Part shown: one piece after another, positions 24,282-31,743 of the stretch
Position numbering within the stretch: position 1 is the first letter of the stretch
How the letters are laid out: the number at the start of each line of letters is the position of its first letter
DNA from: a virus
Length of the DNA: 64,000 bases
IMG/VR virus record: IMGVR_UViG_3300034105_003474
Location: 1 to 64,000 of that record
Strand: one strand, 5' to 3'
The notes under the pieces: generated by a model
The model's input: only the letters and a program-made list of their open reading frames with translations
Databases searched by the model: none
Told to the model about the DNA's origin: nothing
Made by a program: the position numbers and the translations under genes

Positions 24282-25486
24282 GCAACCTCGGAAACAAACT
24301 CAACGACATCTCACATGATGCGAACGGCAACCCGAAAGGCGAAACCGCTTGGGCAGAAATCGGCTTAGACGGCGGAGAGTTATCCACAGGGGCAATGCCA
24401 ACAGAAATGGGTGGAGACTGGAATGCGGTACTCCGCGGATTCGGTTTAGATCCCGACATCTTTGAGATAGTTGACGACACAGTCCGAATGTCCAAATGGC
24501 AGTCATCCAAAAGACTAGAAAACGGTGACCGCGATATCATCTGGCTTTACTCATATAAAGCACGCTTCAAACGCAAAAACCTCACTGCGCTACCTGACAC
24601 CGAGATAGACAACATACGAACATATGTTCAAAAATGGAAGTCTGTACCCAAAACCACTGCGCCGATATCAACAGAAAAAGGCTCAACCCTTGTGGTCTGT
24701 TGGGCAGATCAGCAGTTAGGCAAATCCGCTGGCGGTGGAACCGATGCCACAGTTGAAAGAATTATGGATAGTTATCAGGCAACGATCCAACGGGTCAAAG
24801 ACCTACGCAAAATCGGGCGAAACATTGAAAAGATCGCCATCGTCAACATGGGTGACCCTGTTGAAGGATGCGACGGCAACTACGCCAGCCAGTTATTCAC
24901 AGTAGAACTCACACAACGTCAACAATTGTTGTTGGCTATTGACCTTTGGGCGCAAGGAATCCGACAGTTATCTCCTTTAGCCGAAGAGGCAGAGTTCATC
25001 AGCGTTCTTTGCAACCATGGCGAATGGATGCGTAGAGGCGGGAAAGCCGTAACAAGTGACTCCGACAACGCAGGCGGTTTCCTCACCGATGCTGTCAAAC
25101 GAGTATTGGACGGCAGACCAGAAACAGATAAACTTAAATGGAATATTCCTCATGATGAGATGATCACCACCTCAGTCCTGTCAGGTGTCAAAGTGGCGTT
25201 CACCCACGGACACAAGATCAGTGGCAAAGAAGTGGAATGGCTACGAGGGCAGTCAATTAAGATCCTCCGTGAAGAAGGACGCGAACCCGATATTTGGGTT
25301 ACAGCCCACAAACATCACCTCCAAGTCCAAGACTTCGGACCCTGGTACCGTTTCCAATGCCCATCCAATGACGGTGGCTCAAAATGGTATACAGACATGA
25401 GTGGCAACTGGTCAACACCGGGAACACTCACATTCCTTGTAGGCAACCATGACCCTAAAGGTTGGTCAGACATGGCAGTCCTATGA
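24278..25486 (+). CDS. Calcineurin-like metallophosphoesterase
   Basis: 402 aa. Metal-binding motifs are visible as 'ADQQLGKSAGG', 'NMGDPVEGCDGNY', 'CNHGEWMRRGG', 'VAFTHGHKISG' and 'VTAHKHHLQV' in the order expected for a two-metal phosphoesterase (MPE) fold. The N-terminal ~120 residues are unassigned. MPEs of this size in actinophages are presumed nucleases or phosphodiesterases acting in DNA metabolism. It has 4-bp overlaps with its neighbours. A TTATCCACA at 24380-24388 is within the coding region and probably incidental. Confidence 0.78.
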   Translation: MSNLGNKLNDISHDANGNPKGETAWAEIGLDGGELSTGAMPTEMGGDWNAVLRGFGLDPDIFEIVDDTVRMSKWQSSKRLENGDRDIIWLYSYKARFKRKNLTALPDTEIDNIRTYVQKWKSVPKTTAPISTEKGSTLVVCWADQQLGKSAGGGTDATVERIMDSYQATIQRVKDLRKIGRNIEKIAIVNMGDPVEGCDGNYASQLFTVELTQRQQLLLAIDLWAQGIRQLSPLAEEAEFISVLCNHGEWMRRGGKAVTSDSDNAGGFLTDAVKRVLDGRPETDKLKWNIPHDEMITTSVLSGVKVAFTHGHKISGKEVEWLRGQSIKILREEGREPDIWVTAHKHHLQVQDFGPWYRFQCPSNDGGSKWYTDMSGNWSTPGTLTFLVGNHDPKGWSDMAVL

Positions 25487-25767
25487 GTTGGCAACCCAAC
25501 TACACACTGGATGACATACAAACCTACCTTGAAGCCATGGATCAAGGCGTGCTCCTAGCAGACGGCTTTGAACATGCGTTCCTCGGAACCACACAACGGA
25601 TGAACGAACCACCATTAGCGGTGTACTCATACCCACTTATGGCAGAAACCCTCATGCTCCGAGACGGAATGTCCTATGAAGAAGCCGAAGAATACATTGA
25701 CTTCAATGTCGCTGGCGCTTGGGTTGGGGAACAAACCCCGATCATTATCCACCCTATGAACCTTTAA
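25483..25767 (+). CDS. Conserved actinophage-type small protein
   Basis: 94 aa from ATG 25483 (overlapping the previous stop). Conserved-looking stretches 'GFEHAFLGTTQRMNEPPLAVYSYPLMAETLMLRDGMSYEEAEEYIDFNVAGAWVGEQTP' resemble a short protein found in many actinophages downstream of DNA-metabolism genes. Function unknown. Confidence 0.65.
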   Translation: MSWQPNYTLDDIQTYLEAMDQGVLLADGFEHAFLGTTQRMNEPPLAVYSYPLMAETLMLRDGMSYEEAEEYIDFNVAGAWVGEQTPIIIHPMNL

Positions 25768-25832
25768 CCCTTCTCTGCACCAAAGCCGCACAGTTCAATC
25801 AACGGAATAGCAAGAAAGCCTGAACCCTCTTT

Positions 25833-26456
25833 ATGACAACAATCGTAGGTATCCAAGGAGATGGTTATTGTCTTATAGCGGGGGATACTCGTATTACTTC
25901 TGTGGATAGTAATGGTTCTGCGTATCAGATGAACACGCTCAAGCCTGAGACTTCTAAGATTGCTGTGAACGGAAAGTATCTGATCGGTACAGCAGGAGAT
26001 CTAAGAGCGATCAATCTTCTGACCCATACTCTCACCCCGCCAGTTTGCCCACCTAACCTGAGAGGCAAAAAACTTGATGAGTTTGTCACCAACAAACTGA
26101 TCCCCGCAATCCGACAAATGTTTGAACAAAACGGGTACACCGTAAACGAAGCGAACACAAACAGCAATAAAGCCGAACATGACTCCGAAATGCTCGTAGC
26201 AGTCAACCAAACCATCTATTTGATAGACGGCGACTACTCATGGTTCACAGACACCACAGGAATCTACGCCCTCGGCACAGGATCCGCTTATGCGTTAGGG
26301 GCATTACACAACATGCCACCAGTCAAAAACCCTGCCCAAGCCAAAAAACATGCCATCAAAGCCCTAGCCACAGCCAGCAAATACGACCCCAACACAGGCA
26401 ACCCATACCACACCCACATCCAACAAACACAACAAAAAACGGATAAACCTAAATGA
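25833..26456 (+). CDS. Proteasome-like Ntn hydrolase
   Basis: 207 aa. N-terminus MTTIVGIQGDGYCLIAGDTRIT has a Thr directly after Met, as in proteasome beta subunits and HslV after processing. D18 (AGDTR) and K42 (SKIAVNGKYLIGTAG) match the catalytic Asp and Lys, and 'YALGTGSAYALGAL' matches the 'G.GS.YA.G' strand. Family members are threonine peptidases or amidases. It may act as a phage protease or proteasome modulator; actinobacteria are among the few bacteria with proteasomes. It overlaps the WhiB gene by 4 bp. Confidence 0.72.
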   Translation: MTTIVGIQGDGYCLIAGDTRITSVDSNGSAYQMNTLKPETSKIAVNGKYLIGTAGDLRAINLLTHTLTPPVCPPNLRGKKLDEFVTNKLIPAIRQMFEQNGYTVNEANTNSNKAEHDSEMLVAVNQTIYLIDGDYSWFTDTTGIYALGTGSAYALGALHNMPPVKNPAQAKKHAIKALATASKYDPNTGNPYHTHIQQTQQKTDKPK

Positions 26457-26767
26457 AACAACAAAACCACAAACCCCAAGACGATACACAAACAAAACGC
26501 TGGCAAAACCACGCAGCCTGCCGAGGAAAAACAAACCTCATGTTCCCCCAACACCACAAAGACATCACCTACATCCTCACCGCAAGAGACATATGCGCAC
26601 ACTGCACAGTACGACCACAATGCCTCAAAGAAGCCTTAGAATATCACCCAATAGACATGCACGGAGTATGGGCAGGCTTAACAAGCAGACAGTTAGCCGC
26701 AGAACAAAAACGCAGAGGCATCAAACCAAAACGCCCATCCATCTCCCAAATGTGGGACCTATCGTAA
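26453..26767 (+). CDS. WhiB-family transcriptional regulator (copy 1)
   Basis: 104 aa. C23, C48, C51 and C57 (AACRG; DICAHCTVRPQC) form the Wbl [4Fe-4S] set, followed by GVWAG (71-75) and a basic tail (AAEQKRRGIKPKR). Wbl proteins bind the RNA polymerase sigma subunit region 4 and are confined to actinobacteria and their phages. Upstream 'GATAAACCTAAATG' carries the start-associated motif. It probably redirects host transcription. It overlaps the convergent gene by 9 bp. Confidence 0.9.
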   Translation: MKQQNHKPQDDTQTKRWQNHAACRGKTNLMFPQHHKDITYILTARDICAHCTVRPQCLKEALEYHPIDMHGVWAGLTSRQLAAEQKRRGIKPKRPSISQMWDLS

Positions 26768-27094
26768 ACAAACCCCACACACATCACAAAAAGTAGACCC
26801 CAAAACCTCCACAGCCTTCTTATCACAAGACGGCAAACCACAAGGCTCCAACCTCCGCTCACCCCGCAAATAAGCCACAACCCCAGACAAAGGCTCAACA
26901 GGATCCGAAACCTCCAACAAAGCCCGACCCTCCGCATCCCGAACACCATTCACAAGCAACAAACCCACCAACTTCTGAAACGACAACTCCCGCAACACAG
27001 CCAAATCCACCAACTGATTCTTCAACCACCCAGGAACAGGAACAGTCACATACACCGAATCCCCATCACGAGCACGCCTAGCCTCAAACCCCAT
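26759..27094 (-). CDS. Small DNA-binding or zinc-ribbon-like protein
   Basis: 111 aa from ATG 27094, preferred to a longer ORF from 27172 whose N-terminus is a poor hydrophobic shadow. 'VTVPVPGWLKNQLVDLAVLRELSFQKLVGLLLVNG' looks like a ribbon-helix-helix or plasmid-protein-like helix pair; the C-terminus 'LPSCDKKAVEVLGSTFCDVCGVC' is Cys-rich. It overlaps the RHH gene upstream. Function unknown. Confidence 0.5.
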   Translation of the reverse strand: MGFEARRARDGDSVYVTVPVPGWLKNQLVDLAVLRELSFQKLVGLLLVNGVRDAEGRALLEVSDPVEPLSGVVAYLRGERRLEPCGLPSCDKKAVEVLGSTFCDVCGVCLR

Positions 27095-27269
27095 CAACAC
27101 CACCCCAATCCCGAACCACCAACATAGACAAATACTCAGACAAAGACAAATCAAAAGCATCCGCCTGATCAACCATCAAATTCTTGATGTCTGCGTCTAT
27201 TTTTATGGTTAGGGTTGTTTTTGTATTTGGTGGTGCTTTGTGTGGTGGTCGTCCGTGTCGTTTTTTCAT
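27084..27269 (-). CDS. Ribbon-helix-helix-like protein
   Basis: 61 aa. Basic N-terminus (KKRHGRPPHKAP), then 'KTTLTIKIDADIKNLMVDQADAFDLSLSEYLSMLVVRDW' has a strand plus two helices typical of Arc/MetJ-type repressors. It sits in a chain of overlapping minus-strand genes and probably regulates this operon or a nearby promoter. Confidence 0.65.
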   Translation of the reverse strand: MKKRHGRPPHKAPPNTKTTLTIKIDADIKNLMVDQADAFDLSLSEYLSMLVVRDWGGVDGV

Positions 27270-27379
27270 TTGTGTTTCTTTCCGGCTGGTGGGCGGTTGG
27301 CATTTTTTTTGGCTAGGTATAGTCCGAGTAGGGTGCCGTGTGATAGTCCTATGATGATGCCGTATATGTATTGGATCAT
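27266..27379 (-). CDS. Single-TM micro-protein
   Basis: 37 aa: one hydrophobic helix (YIYGIIIGLSHGTLLGLYLA) and a basic tail (KKNANRPPAGKKHK). The stop shares ATGA with the RHH gene, supporting real translation. Function unknown. Confidence 0.5.
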   Translation of the reverse strand: MIQYIYGIIIGLSHGTLLGLYLAKKNANRPPAGKKHK

Positions 27380-27383
27380 TATG

Positions 27384-27815
27384 TTATGCCTTTGTTATAT
27401 GTTGGTTGTATGTTTCTGTGAAGTGTGTTCTGTCTGCGCCTGTGGAGAGGCTTAACCCAACTATCCGCATTACTTGTTGTAGTTTTACAGGAATGTGTGT
27501 GTCGGGGTTTGCGGTACCTGAGTTGACGGTGTCACGGATGTTGCAGTACATGTTCCATGCTTGAGCGGCTGTGGGTTCCGCATTAGGTTGGGTTTGTTGC
27601 CAGTGTTCATACACGGATCCTGGGGTAGGTAGGAACCGTTCAGTTCTGTTTAGTTTAACTAAGACGGCTTCTAGTTGTTCGTACGGGCAATCCTGCAACA
27701 CAAGATGCCAAGCCCTATACACAAGTTTCTTCTGATCAGGATCATTAGACGGCTCCTTATTCCAAAGCGTGTAAGCAAGATCCACCAGTTTCGTTGTATC
27801 GGCTTTACTGCTCAT
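27384..27815 (-). CDS. Putative helicase-loader-like replication protein
   Basis: 143 aa. 'LVDLAYTLWNKEPSNDPDQKKLVYRAWHLVLQDCPYEQLEAVLVKLNRTERFLPTPGSVYEHW' resembles the helical N-terminal fold of phage loader/inhibitor proteins (G39P-like), in which a small helical domain scans short intervals and contacts the replicative helicase. The evidence is pattern-level only. It overlaps the next gene by 11 bp. Confidence 0.45.
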   Translation of the reverse strand: MSSKADTTKLVDLAYTLWNKEPSNDPDQKKLVYRAWHLVLQDCPYEQLEAVLVKLNRTERFLPTPGSVYEHWQQTQPNAEPTAAQAWNMYCNIRDTVNSGTANPDTHIPVKLQQVMRIVGLSLSTGADRTHFTETYNQHITKA

Positions 27816-28221
27816 CTAGAAACTCCTGCCGTGCATCACGCTTCTCTGTCCGTTGAATGAAACCCTCAATCTTGTCAGCATCACGAAATATAAGATCTAT
27901 ACCGTTATATTTCTTTTGTTGCGGATTATTGCCCATATGGAACGGGGAAGACGCACAACCATCTATAGCCCTACAGGATGCTTCTATACCGTAGTCATAG
28001 ATTGATGCGGCGATCTTGACTTTGCGGTCGTGATCTAAGACAGCCAACTTGGAAGCGCCCATAGCGTTAACCCAATAGTCCCAAACGATTTTGACTGCTT
28101 CGTCAGATATTCCTTTGGCTTTTTCGGCTCGTTGTTTGGTGGATATACGAGGACGCTTCTGTTTAGGTTTAACAGGATTGCTATATGCGCCACCGTCATC
28201 GTTGGAAAACAGTTCCATCAT
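27805..28221 (-). CDS. Conserved actinophage protein, possible replication factor
   Basis: 138 aa. Conserved block 'VWDYWVNAMGASKLAVLDHDRKVKIAASIYDYGIEASCRAIDGCASSPFHMG' and 'GIDLIFRDADKIEGFI' are typical of a protein paired with loader genes in actinophages. It starts at ATG 28221, only 7 bp after a TAGACT -10 box, so its mRNA is probably leaderless. Confidence 0.6.
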   Translation of the reverse strand: MMELFSNDDGGAYSNPVKPKQKRPRISTKQRAEKAKGISDEAVKIVWDYWVNAMGASKLAVLDHDRKVKIAASIYDYGIEASCRAIDGCASSPFHMGNNPQQKKYNGIDLIFRDADKIEGFIQRTEKRDARQEFLDEQ

Positions 28222-28228
28222 CTTCCGA

Positions 28229-28256
28229 AGTCTACACCCTTTTAAGTAAAAGTCAA
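28229..28256 (-). promoter_or_regulatory. Sigma-70-type promoter, leaderless start
   Basis: TTGACT (complement of 28251-28256), 16-bp spacer, TAGACT (complement of 28229-28234). The ATG at 28221 begins 7 bp beyond the -10 box, where transcription itself should begin. It drives the two replication-type genes leftward. Confidence 0.7.
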
Positions 28257-28470
28257 ATACTTTTCCGGACCGGTCCGACGTATATGACGTACAGGATTAT
28301 ATCGTTGGTATCAACGAAAAGCAACAGCAACGTAACACCAGCCAAACAAAACTTTGGAGAGTGTGAGAACCTTTACCAAATCAAAAAAGATGCGCGAGCA
28401 GCACAATCAGGATCCGCGATTTTTGTGAAACGCGAAACAAGAATTTGAAATGGAGATGATCATCAAGGTT

Positions 28471-28493
28471 GTATCCGCCACCGTGCATCTTAG
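28471..28493 (+). repeat. CCGCCACCGT intergenic element, copy 1 (degenerate right half)
   Basis: GTATCCGCCACCGT is followed by GCATCTTAG rather than the usual purine-rich GTTGG. First copy of the series, same orientation as all others. Confidence 0.7.
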
Positions 28494-28908
28494 ATGCTTA
28501 CCTGCGCTTACTATTTTTTTCGGCGCAGTCCCGTGTGGTAGTGGTACAAGATAGCAGACCAACAGCCCCGCGCAACACACGTTTCAAAAATAAACCTCTA
28601 GTAACGTAATATTGTGTCCGACAGTCCCGTGTACCCGCGGGTAACCACAACATGTTGGGGTCACCTACCGCGGCAGCGGGGCTATCCCGCGTTCTGCACG
28701 ACAGTGCATGCGGGGCTGATAACTGTTGCTAGGCTAAAAGTTATCGGCGGGGCTCTGAAGACCCCCATCTGAAAGGCTCGTCGTAGTAGTAAGCGGGGCT
28801 ATGAACTTTTCGTCGGGAACAGTTGCATAGTCCCCGCTACTACTTTACTAATCGTAGGTCAGGTTTTTTGTAGGTTGGGTGATCACGCATTGAGCGTGTC
28901 AAGTCGTT

Positions 28909-28931
28909 GTTTCCGCCACCGTACAGTTTGG
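28909..28931 (+). repeat. CCGCCACCGT intergenic element, copy 2
   Basis: TTTCCGCCACCGTACAGTTTGG. It is preceded by GTAGGTTGGGTGATCACGC, whose GGTTGGGTGA recurs just left of copy 5. Confidence 0.75.
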
Positions 28932-28963
28932 AAAGCGCGTTCTTCTTTTTTGTCGGTTTCTTC

Positions 28964-29296
28964 TTAGAACTCTCCGTCGTCATCGCTGTCCTCTGCTTCT
29001 CCTTGGTATGCCATCAGGATGTCAAATGCTTCTGATCGTCTGATGATTGCGTTTGCTGTCATGATCGGCCAGTCCGCTACAGGTGTTGCGAAACCTTCAA
29101 AGTGTTCTTGCATTCCTTCTTCGTTACCGCACGCCGAACATACTTCTATTGGTTTGTGTGCGTCTTGTCCGCGGGTGAGTCGGGAGATTGCCCCAATGTA
29201 TTGTCCGTGTTGCGCGTTTGAAGGGATCAGCCCTTCGCATCGGGGGCAGATGCCCATGTCTACTTGTTTGCCGTGGATTTTGTTCCAAGGTTTCAT
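28964..29296 (-). CDS. Zinc-ribbon protein, conserved in actinophages
   Basis: 110 aa. 'GICPRCEGLIPS..QHGQYIGAISRLTRG' and 'IEVCSACGNEEGMQEHFEG' give a four-Cys zinc ribbon of the 'CPRC.G.IP..GAISR....EVCS.CG..EA' type common as a small early phage protein. An acidic tail (EDSDDDGEF) follows. Probably a structural or nucleic-acid-binding protein; function unknown. Confidence 0.68.
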   Translation of the reverse strand: MKPWNKIHGKQVDMGICPRCEGLIPSNAQHGQYIGAISRLTRGQDAHKPIEVCSACGNEEGMQEHFEGFATPVADWPIMTANAIIRRSEAFDILMAYQGEAEDSDDDGEF

Positions 29297-29460
29297 TTGC
29301 TACTCCTTGTTTCTTGTTGGTTTAGTTTTATAGGTTCATGTGGGGAGTTGTTGCCATCCCATCCACAAACTTCTCCATCAGACCATTGGTCTACCCATAT
29401 GACCTGCTTGTTATATCTTATCTCAGTTATTGCCCACCCGCAATATTTACAGGTAAACAT
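29293..29460 (-). CDS. Small Cys/Trp-rich zinc-finger protein
   Basis: 55 aa: 'MFTCKYCGWAITEIRYNKQV' with CxxC and a later 'EVCGWDGN'. Start codon lies directly beside repeat copy 3 (29462) and the stop shares ATGA with the next gene. The 3' end carries the CTATAAAACTAAAC start-associated motif. Confidence 0.55.
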   Translation of the reverse strand: MFTCKYCGWAITEIRYNKQVIWVDQWSDGEVCGWDGNNSPHEPIKLNQQETRSSK

Positions 29461-29698
29461 CTATATCCGCCACCGTTTGGTTTGGAAGAGATGGTTGTTG
29501 TTCGTAAACCATGTATTCCCCGTCGTTGTCTATCGCGATGCCTGTGACCCAACTGTTGCGGTGCTCTGATCCTGTCGCGCTGTATGGGTCGTCGCCTATG
29601 AGGATGCGCGTCTTGAATACCGCACCTGACATCGCCTCGTTCTCGTTGGGTGCTTCTATATCTGTTGTCACCATTGTGGTAACGCGGTACTTTGCCAT
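29447..29698 (-). CDS. Hypothetical phage protein
   Basis: 83 aa. Beta-rich start 'AKYRVTTMVTTDIEAPNENEAMSGAVF'; 'GEYMVYEQQPSLP'. The 3' end runs through repeat copy 3, which encodes the last residues (PNQTVADIDVYL), so the element here is both coding and upstream of the next gene. No family recognised. Confidence 0.55.
   Translation of the reverse strand: MAKYRVTTMVTTDIEAPNENEAMSGAVFKTRILIGDDPYSATGSEHRNSWVTGIAIDNDGEYMVYEQQPSLPNQTVADIDVYL
29462..29485 (+). repeat. CCGCCACCGT intergenic element, copy 3
   Basis: TATATCCGCCACCGTTTGG followed by TTTGG. It lies one base to the right of the start codon (29458-29460) of a minus-strand gene and inside the 3' end of another. Confidence 0.8.
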
Positions 29699-30030
29699 TA
29701 CTTGTCCTTCCGTTTGTTCATGTATTCGTCTACTGCGTGGATGCCTGTGTTGATGATGAGTGATAGTGGGAGGAACGCTGATGCTTTCTTCCCGTAGGTT
29801 TCACTGTTTTTCTCTACGGACTCTTGGATAAGTTTTTCTAATAGTTCTCCGTTGAATGCCACATAGATTTGTTTGGTGTCTAGTTCTGTTATCAACGGTT
29901 CTAATACATCTTGTTCGGTGAACGCTGATGGGTGTGCTGTGAGGAATGTGATGTGTGTTCCGTCCTCGTGTTCCATGCGGAGAAGGATGTCGTTGTCACC
30001 GTCGTTCATATCTTCAAATTCAAAGTCCAT
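29698..30030 (-). CDS. Hypothetical phage protein
   Basis: 110 aa from ATG 30030, preceded by AAATAAACTATATG with the start-associated motif; a GTG at 30069 would add 13 basic residues but lies in repeat copy 4. 'FEFEDMNDGDNDILLRMEHEDGTHITFLTAHPSAF' and 'TKQIYVAFNGELLEKLIQESVEKN'. No family recognised. Confidence 0.55.
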   Translation of the reverse strand: MDFEFEDMNDGDNDILLRMEHEDGTHITFLTAHPSAFTEQDVLEPLITELDTKQIYVAFNGELLEKLIQESVEKNSETYGKKASAFLPLSLIINTGIHAVDEYMNKRKDK

Positions 30031-30058
30031 ATAGTTTATTTTTTTCTTTCTGATGGCT

Positions 30059-30081
30059 GTATACGCCACCGTTTGGTTTGG
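30059..30081 (+). repeat. CCGCCACCGT intergenic element, copy 4
   Basis: GTATACGCCACCGTTTGGTT followed by TGG, between two minus-strand genes. An A replaces the first C of CCGCC, as in copies 6 and 7. Confidence 0.8.
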
Positions 30082-30094
30082 AAAGCCACTTCGT

Positions 30095-30622
30095 TTAGAA
30101 GTGGTAGTCCACGATCACGATCCACTGTGAGTCAGGGTCTTTTTCTAGTCGCTTCTTCAACCACTCAGGGTTGGGGGTGTATTCAACCGTGTCGTAGAAC
30201 ATGGTGTCTGATGAGTATTCTCTGTTGAGAACCTTGAATGCTCTTGTGACTCTGAAGACCGCGAGACTTTCTTTCATGCGGTTATCTTTTTCTTCGTCTG
30301 TCATTTCTGTATAAGGTTTTTCACCGTAGTACTCAAAATCGTATTTACGGTTGGTGAGAATGTCCTTTAGGGAAATGTCTCCATACTCGCTGACAACTTT
30401 GTCTATGGTTTCTTGTGTCCACTCGCACGCAACTTCTACAAGTTTATTGAAACCTTCGGGATCATCTTTGTAGTTTGTTGCAACTTTCATGTCTGCGACA
30501 CGATCGTCTTCCACGATTGAACACCAATCTGACCACTCCTGCGACTCTGCGAACTGTAGTGCTCTGCCTTTTGCGTCCACTTCGTCAAACGCTTCTACTG
30601 CTAATCGGTGATATGTATGCAT
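30095..30622 (-). CDS. Hypothetical phage protein
   Basis: 175 aa from the ATG at 30622, which overlaps the upstream stop (TAATG); the longer reading frame is read-back. Acidic and helical: 'HRLAVEAFDEVDAKGRALQF', 'EVACEWTQETIDKVVSEYGD', 'YSSDTMFYDTVEYTPNPEWL'. It ends in 'QWIVIVDYHF'. No family recognised. Confidence 0.55.
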   Translation of the reverse strand: MHTYHRLAVEAFDEVDAKGRALQFAESQEWSDWCSIVEDDRVADMKVATNYKDDPEGFNKLVEVACEWTQETIDKVVSEYGDISLKDILTNRKYDFEYYGEKPYTEMTDEEKDNRMKESLAVFRVTRAFKVLNREYSSDTMFYDTVEYTPNPEWLKKRLEKDPDSQWIVIVDYHF

Positions 30623-31056
30623 TAGATATTCCTCCCCATGATGTCGCTTGCGTAATTCCTGATACCTGATACGAGTTCCTCGCTGTAAACATTCCACAAG
30701 TAATCAGACGAGAGGATGTATTGTCCCAACTCGTTTAGTTGCTCATCTGTGAGTTCTTTTGCGAACTTGTATTCGTCGCTTGCGTAACCGCTGTCAAGAC
30801 GATCGGTGATTTCTTCACGCAACGCTTTCACACTGAATGCGATTGAGTTCGCATAGGTGAGATCGTTGTCGGTGTATCGGTCTAGTGATACCCCGTACTT
30901 TTCGCCAAGTTCACACGCCGTGCTGTCGTTTCCGCCCTCTTGCCATTCGTGCAAGAGTGCGAGACCTGCCTCGTCCAATGTTTCCGTGTTCATGAGTACT
31001 GTGCCTGCGAGATCGCAGACCGTACCGTCCATAGTGTTGATTAGGAACTTGCCCAT
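30622..31056 (-). CDS. Hypothetical phage protein
   Basis: 144 aa from ATG 31056 with ATGGAG upstream and the CACCTACTAG variant of the start-associated motif before it. 'GKFLINTMDGTVCDLAGTVLMN', then a helical body 'LALLHEWQEGGNDSTACELGEKYGV'. No family recognised. Confidence 0.58.
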   Translation of the reverse strand: MGKFLINTMDGTVCDLAGTVLMNTETLDEAGLALLHEWQEGGNDSTACELGEKYGVSLDRYTDNDLTYANSIAFSVKALREEITDRLDSGYASDEYKFAKELTDEQLNELGQYILSSDYLWNVYSEELVSGIRNYASDIMGRNI

Positions 31057-31119
31057 TTTTATTACTCCATTTCTAGTAGGTGTATTTATTGTAGCGGTTA
31101 CAAAAATGTTTTGCAACCT

Positions 31120-31156
31120 GAAGCGGTTGGGTTGTTACACCCGAACCGCCCTACTA
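31120..31156. terminator. Hairpin between early genes
   Basis: CGGTTGGGTTGTTACACCCGAACCG: arms CGGTT-GGGT and ACCC-GAACCG around a short loop, just upstream of the gene ending at 31056 and at the stop of the gene at 31135. It may end transcription or be a processed RNA hairpin; the T-run is weak. Confidence 0.4.
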
Positions 31157-31488
31157 AGGATTTGTGCCTCAATCTCTTTCACAGGACGAGGACTCCAATG
31201 ACAATCACGCTCTACCGCAGGAACACCGCCAAAGACGCTGACTGCTTCTAGTTCGCTGTACGAGAAGTACCCGTACTCCATCTCAAACCCGTCTACGAGA
31301 CCCCAAAAGGTGTCTACGCCGTCAAACTCAATCGCATACCAAGTCCATTGGGAATACGGTGAGAAGAACTTGACCATTGCGATCGCTTCTTTTTCAGGGT
31401 GCTTCTCGCTGTTGTAGAGAGGGGGGAGAGTGTCCCTGATCTCTTGGGTTACAAGTAGGTGCTTTCGTTTCGCTTTTTGGGTTTCCAT
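31135..31488 (-). CDS. DUF2958-family protein
   Basis: 117 aa from ATG 31488 (AAGGAG upstream). 'LLVTQEIRDTLPPLYNSEKHPEKEAIAMVKFFSPYSQWTWYAIEFDGVDTFWGLVDGFEMEYGYFSYSEL' matches the DUF2958 pattern 'LP.LY........VKFF.P...WTWY..E.D....FFG.V.G...E.GYF...EL'. The family is carried on plasmids and phages and its function is unknown. Confidence 0.78.
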   Translation of the reverse strand: METQKAKRKHLLVTQEIRDTLPPLYNSEKHPEKEAIAMVKFFSPYSQWTWYAIEFDGVDTFWGLVDGFEMEYGYFSYSELEAVSVFGGVPAVERDCHWSPRPVKEIEAQILSRAVRV

Positions 31489-31634
31489 TACTTGATCTCC
31501 TTGTAGTTTCCGTTTTTGGTTTCTTTTAGGTTTGTATAAATGATTACTTGTCCCTCGTTGTCTACATCCATGTCGCAACTTGGGATAAGTTTTTCTAACT
31601 TTTTACGCAACTTGTCACCGTCAATGTTTTTCAT
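31488..31634 (-). CDS. Small hypothetical protein
   Basis: 48 aa: 'MKNIDGDKLRKKLEKLIPSC' then 'EGQVIIYTNLKETKNGNYKEIK'. It has overlaps with both neighbours (TAATG below, ATGA above), which supports translation. No family recognised. Confidence 0.55.
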   Translation of the reverse strand: MKNIDGDKLRKKLEKLIPSCDMDVDNEGQVIIYTNLKETKNGNYKEIK

Positions 31635-31732
31635 TGCTTCTCCTCGCAATCGTGTCCGTACCAATAATCATTTGCCTGATCTTCGTCACGCATATCAAAC
31701 ACGCGATCGCACTCTGCACATTTCGCTTTCAT
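31631..31732 (-). CDS. Micro zinc-finger protein
   Basis: 33 aa: 'MKAKCAECDRVFDMRDEDQA' then 'YWYGHDCEEKQ', a single CxxC..C knuckle. ATGA overlap with the next gene. SD-like GGAGCGAAATC precedes it. Function unknown. Confidence 0.5.
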   Translation of the reverse strand: MKAKCAECDRVFDMRDEDQANDYWYGHDCEEKQ

Positions 31733-31743
31733 GATTTCGCTCC

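Larger units (their letters stand above)
28257..28963. other. Non-coding structured region, about 700 bp
   Basis: No convincing gene. It holds the palindromes CGGACCGGTCCG (28266-28277) and TACCCGCGGGTA (28632-28643), about eight AGYCCCGC-type motifs between 28525 and 28840, a long imperfect hairpin (28782-28850) whose arms contain GTAGTAG..GCGGGGCT and its near-complement, and two copies of the CCGCCACCGT element (28471, 28909). The density of inverted repeats beside replication genes makes it a candidate regulatory or replication locus. Confidence 0.5.

Noticed and set aside
24380-24388. TTATCCACA DnaA-like box in the phosphoesterase gene (also 23214-23222 in the dioxygenase gene)
   Set aside because: Single sites inside coding sequence without AT-rich flank or a second box; probably chance.
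28185-28448. Rightward 87-codon ORF over the promoter region at 28.2-28.4 kb
   Set aside because: It overlaps the start and promoter of the leftward gene at 28221 and has no recognisable protein features.
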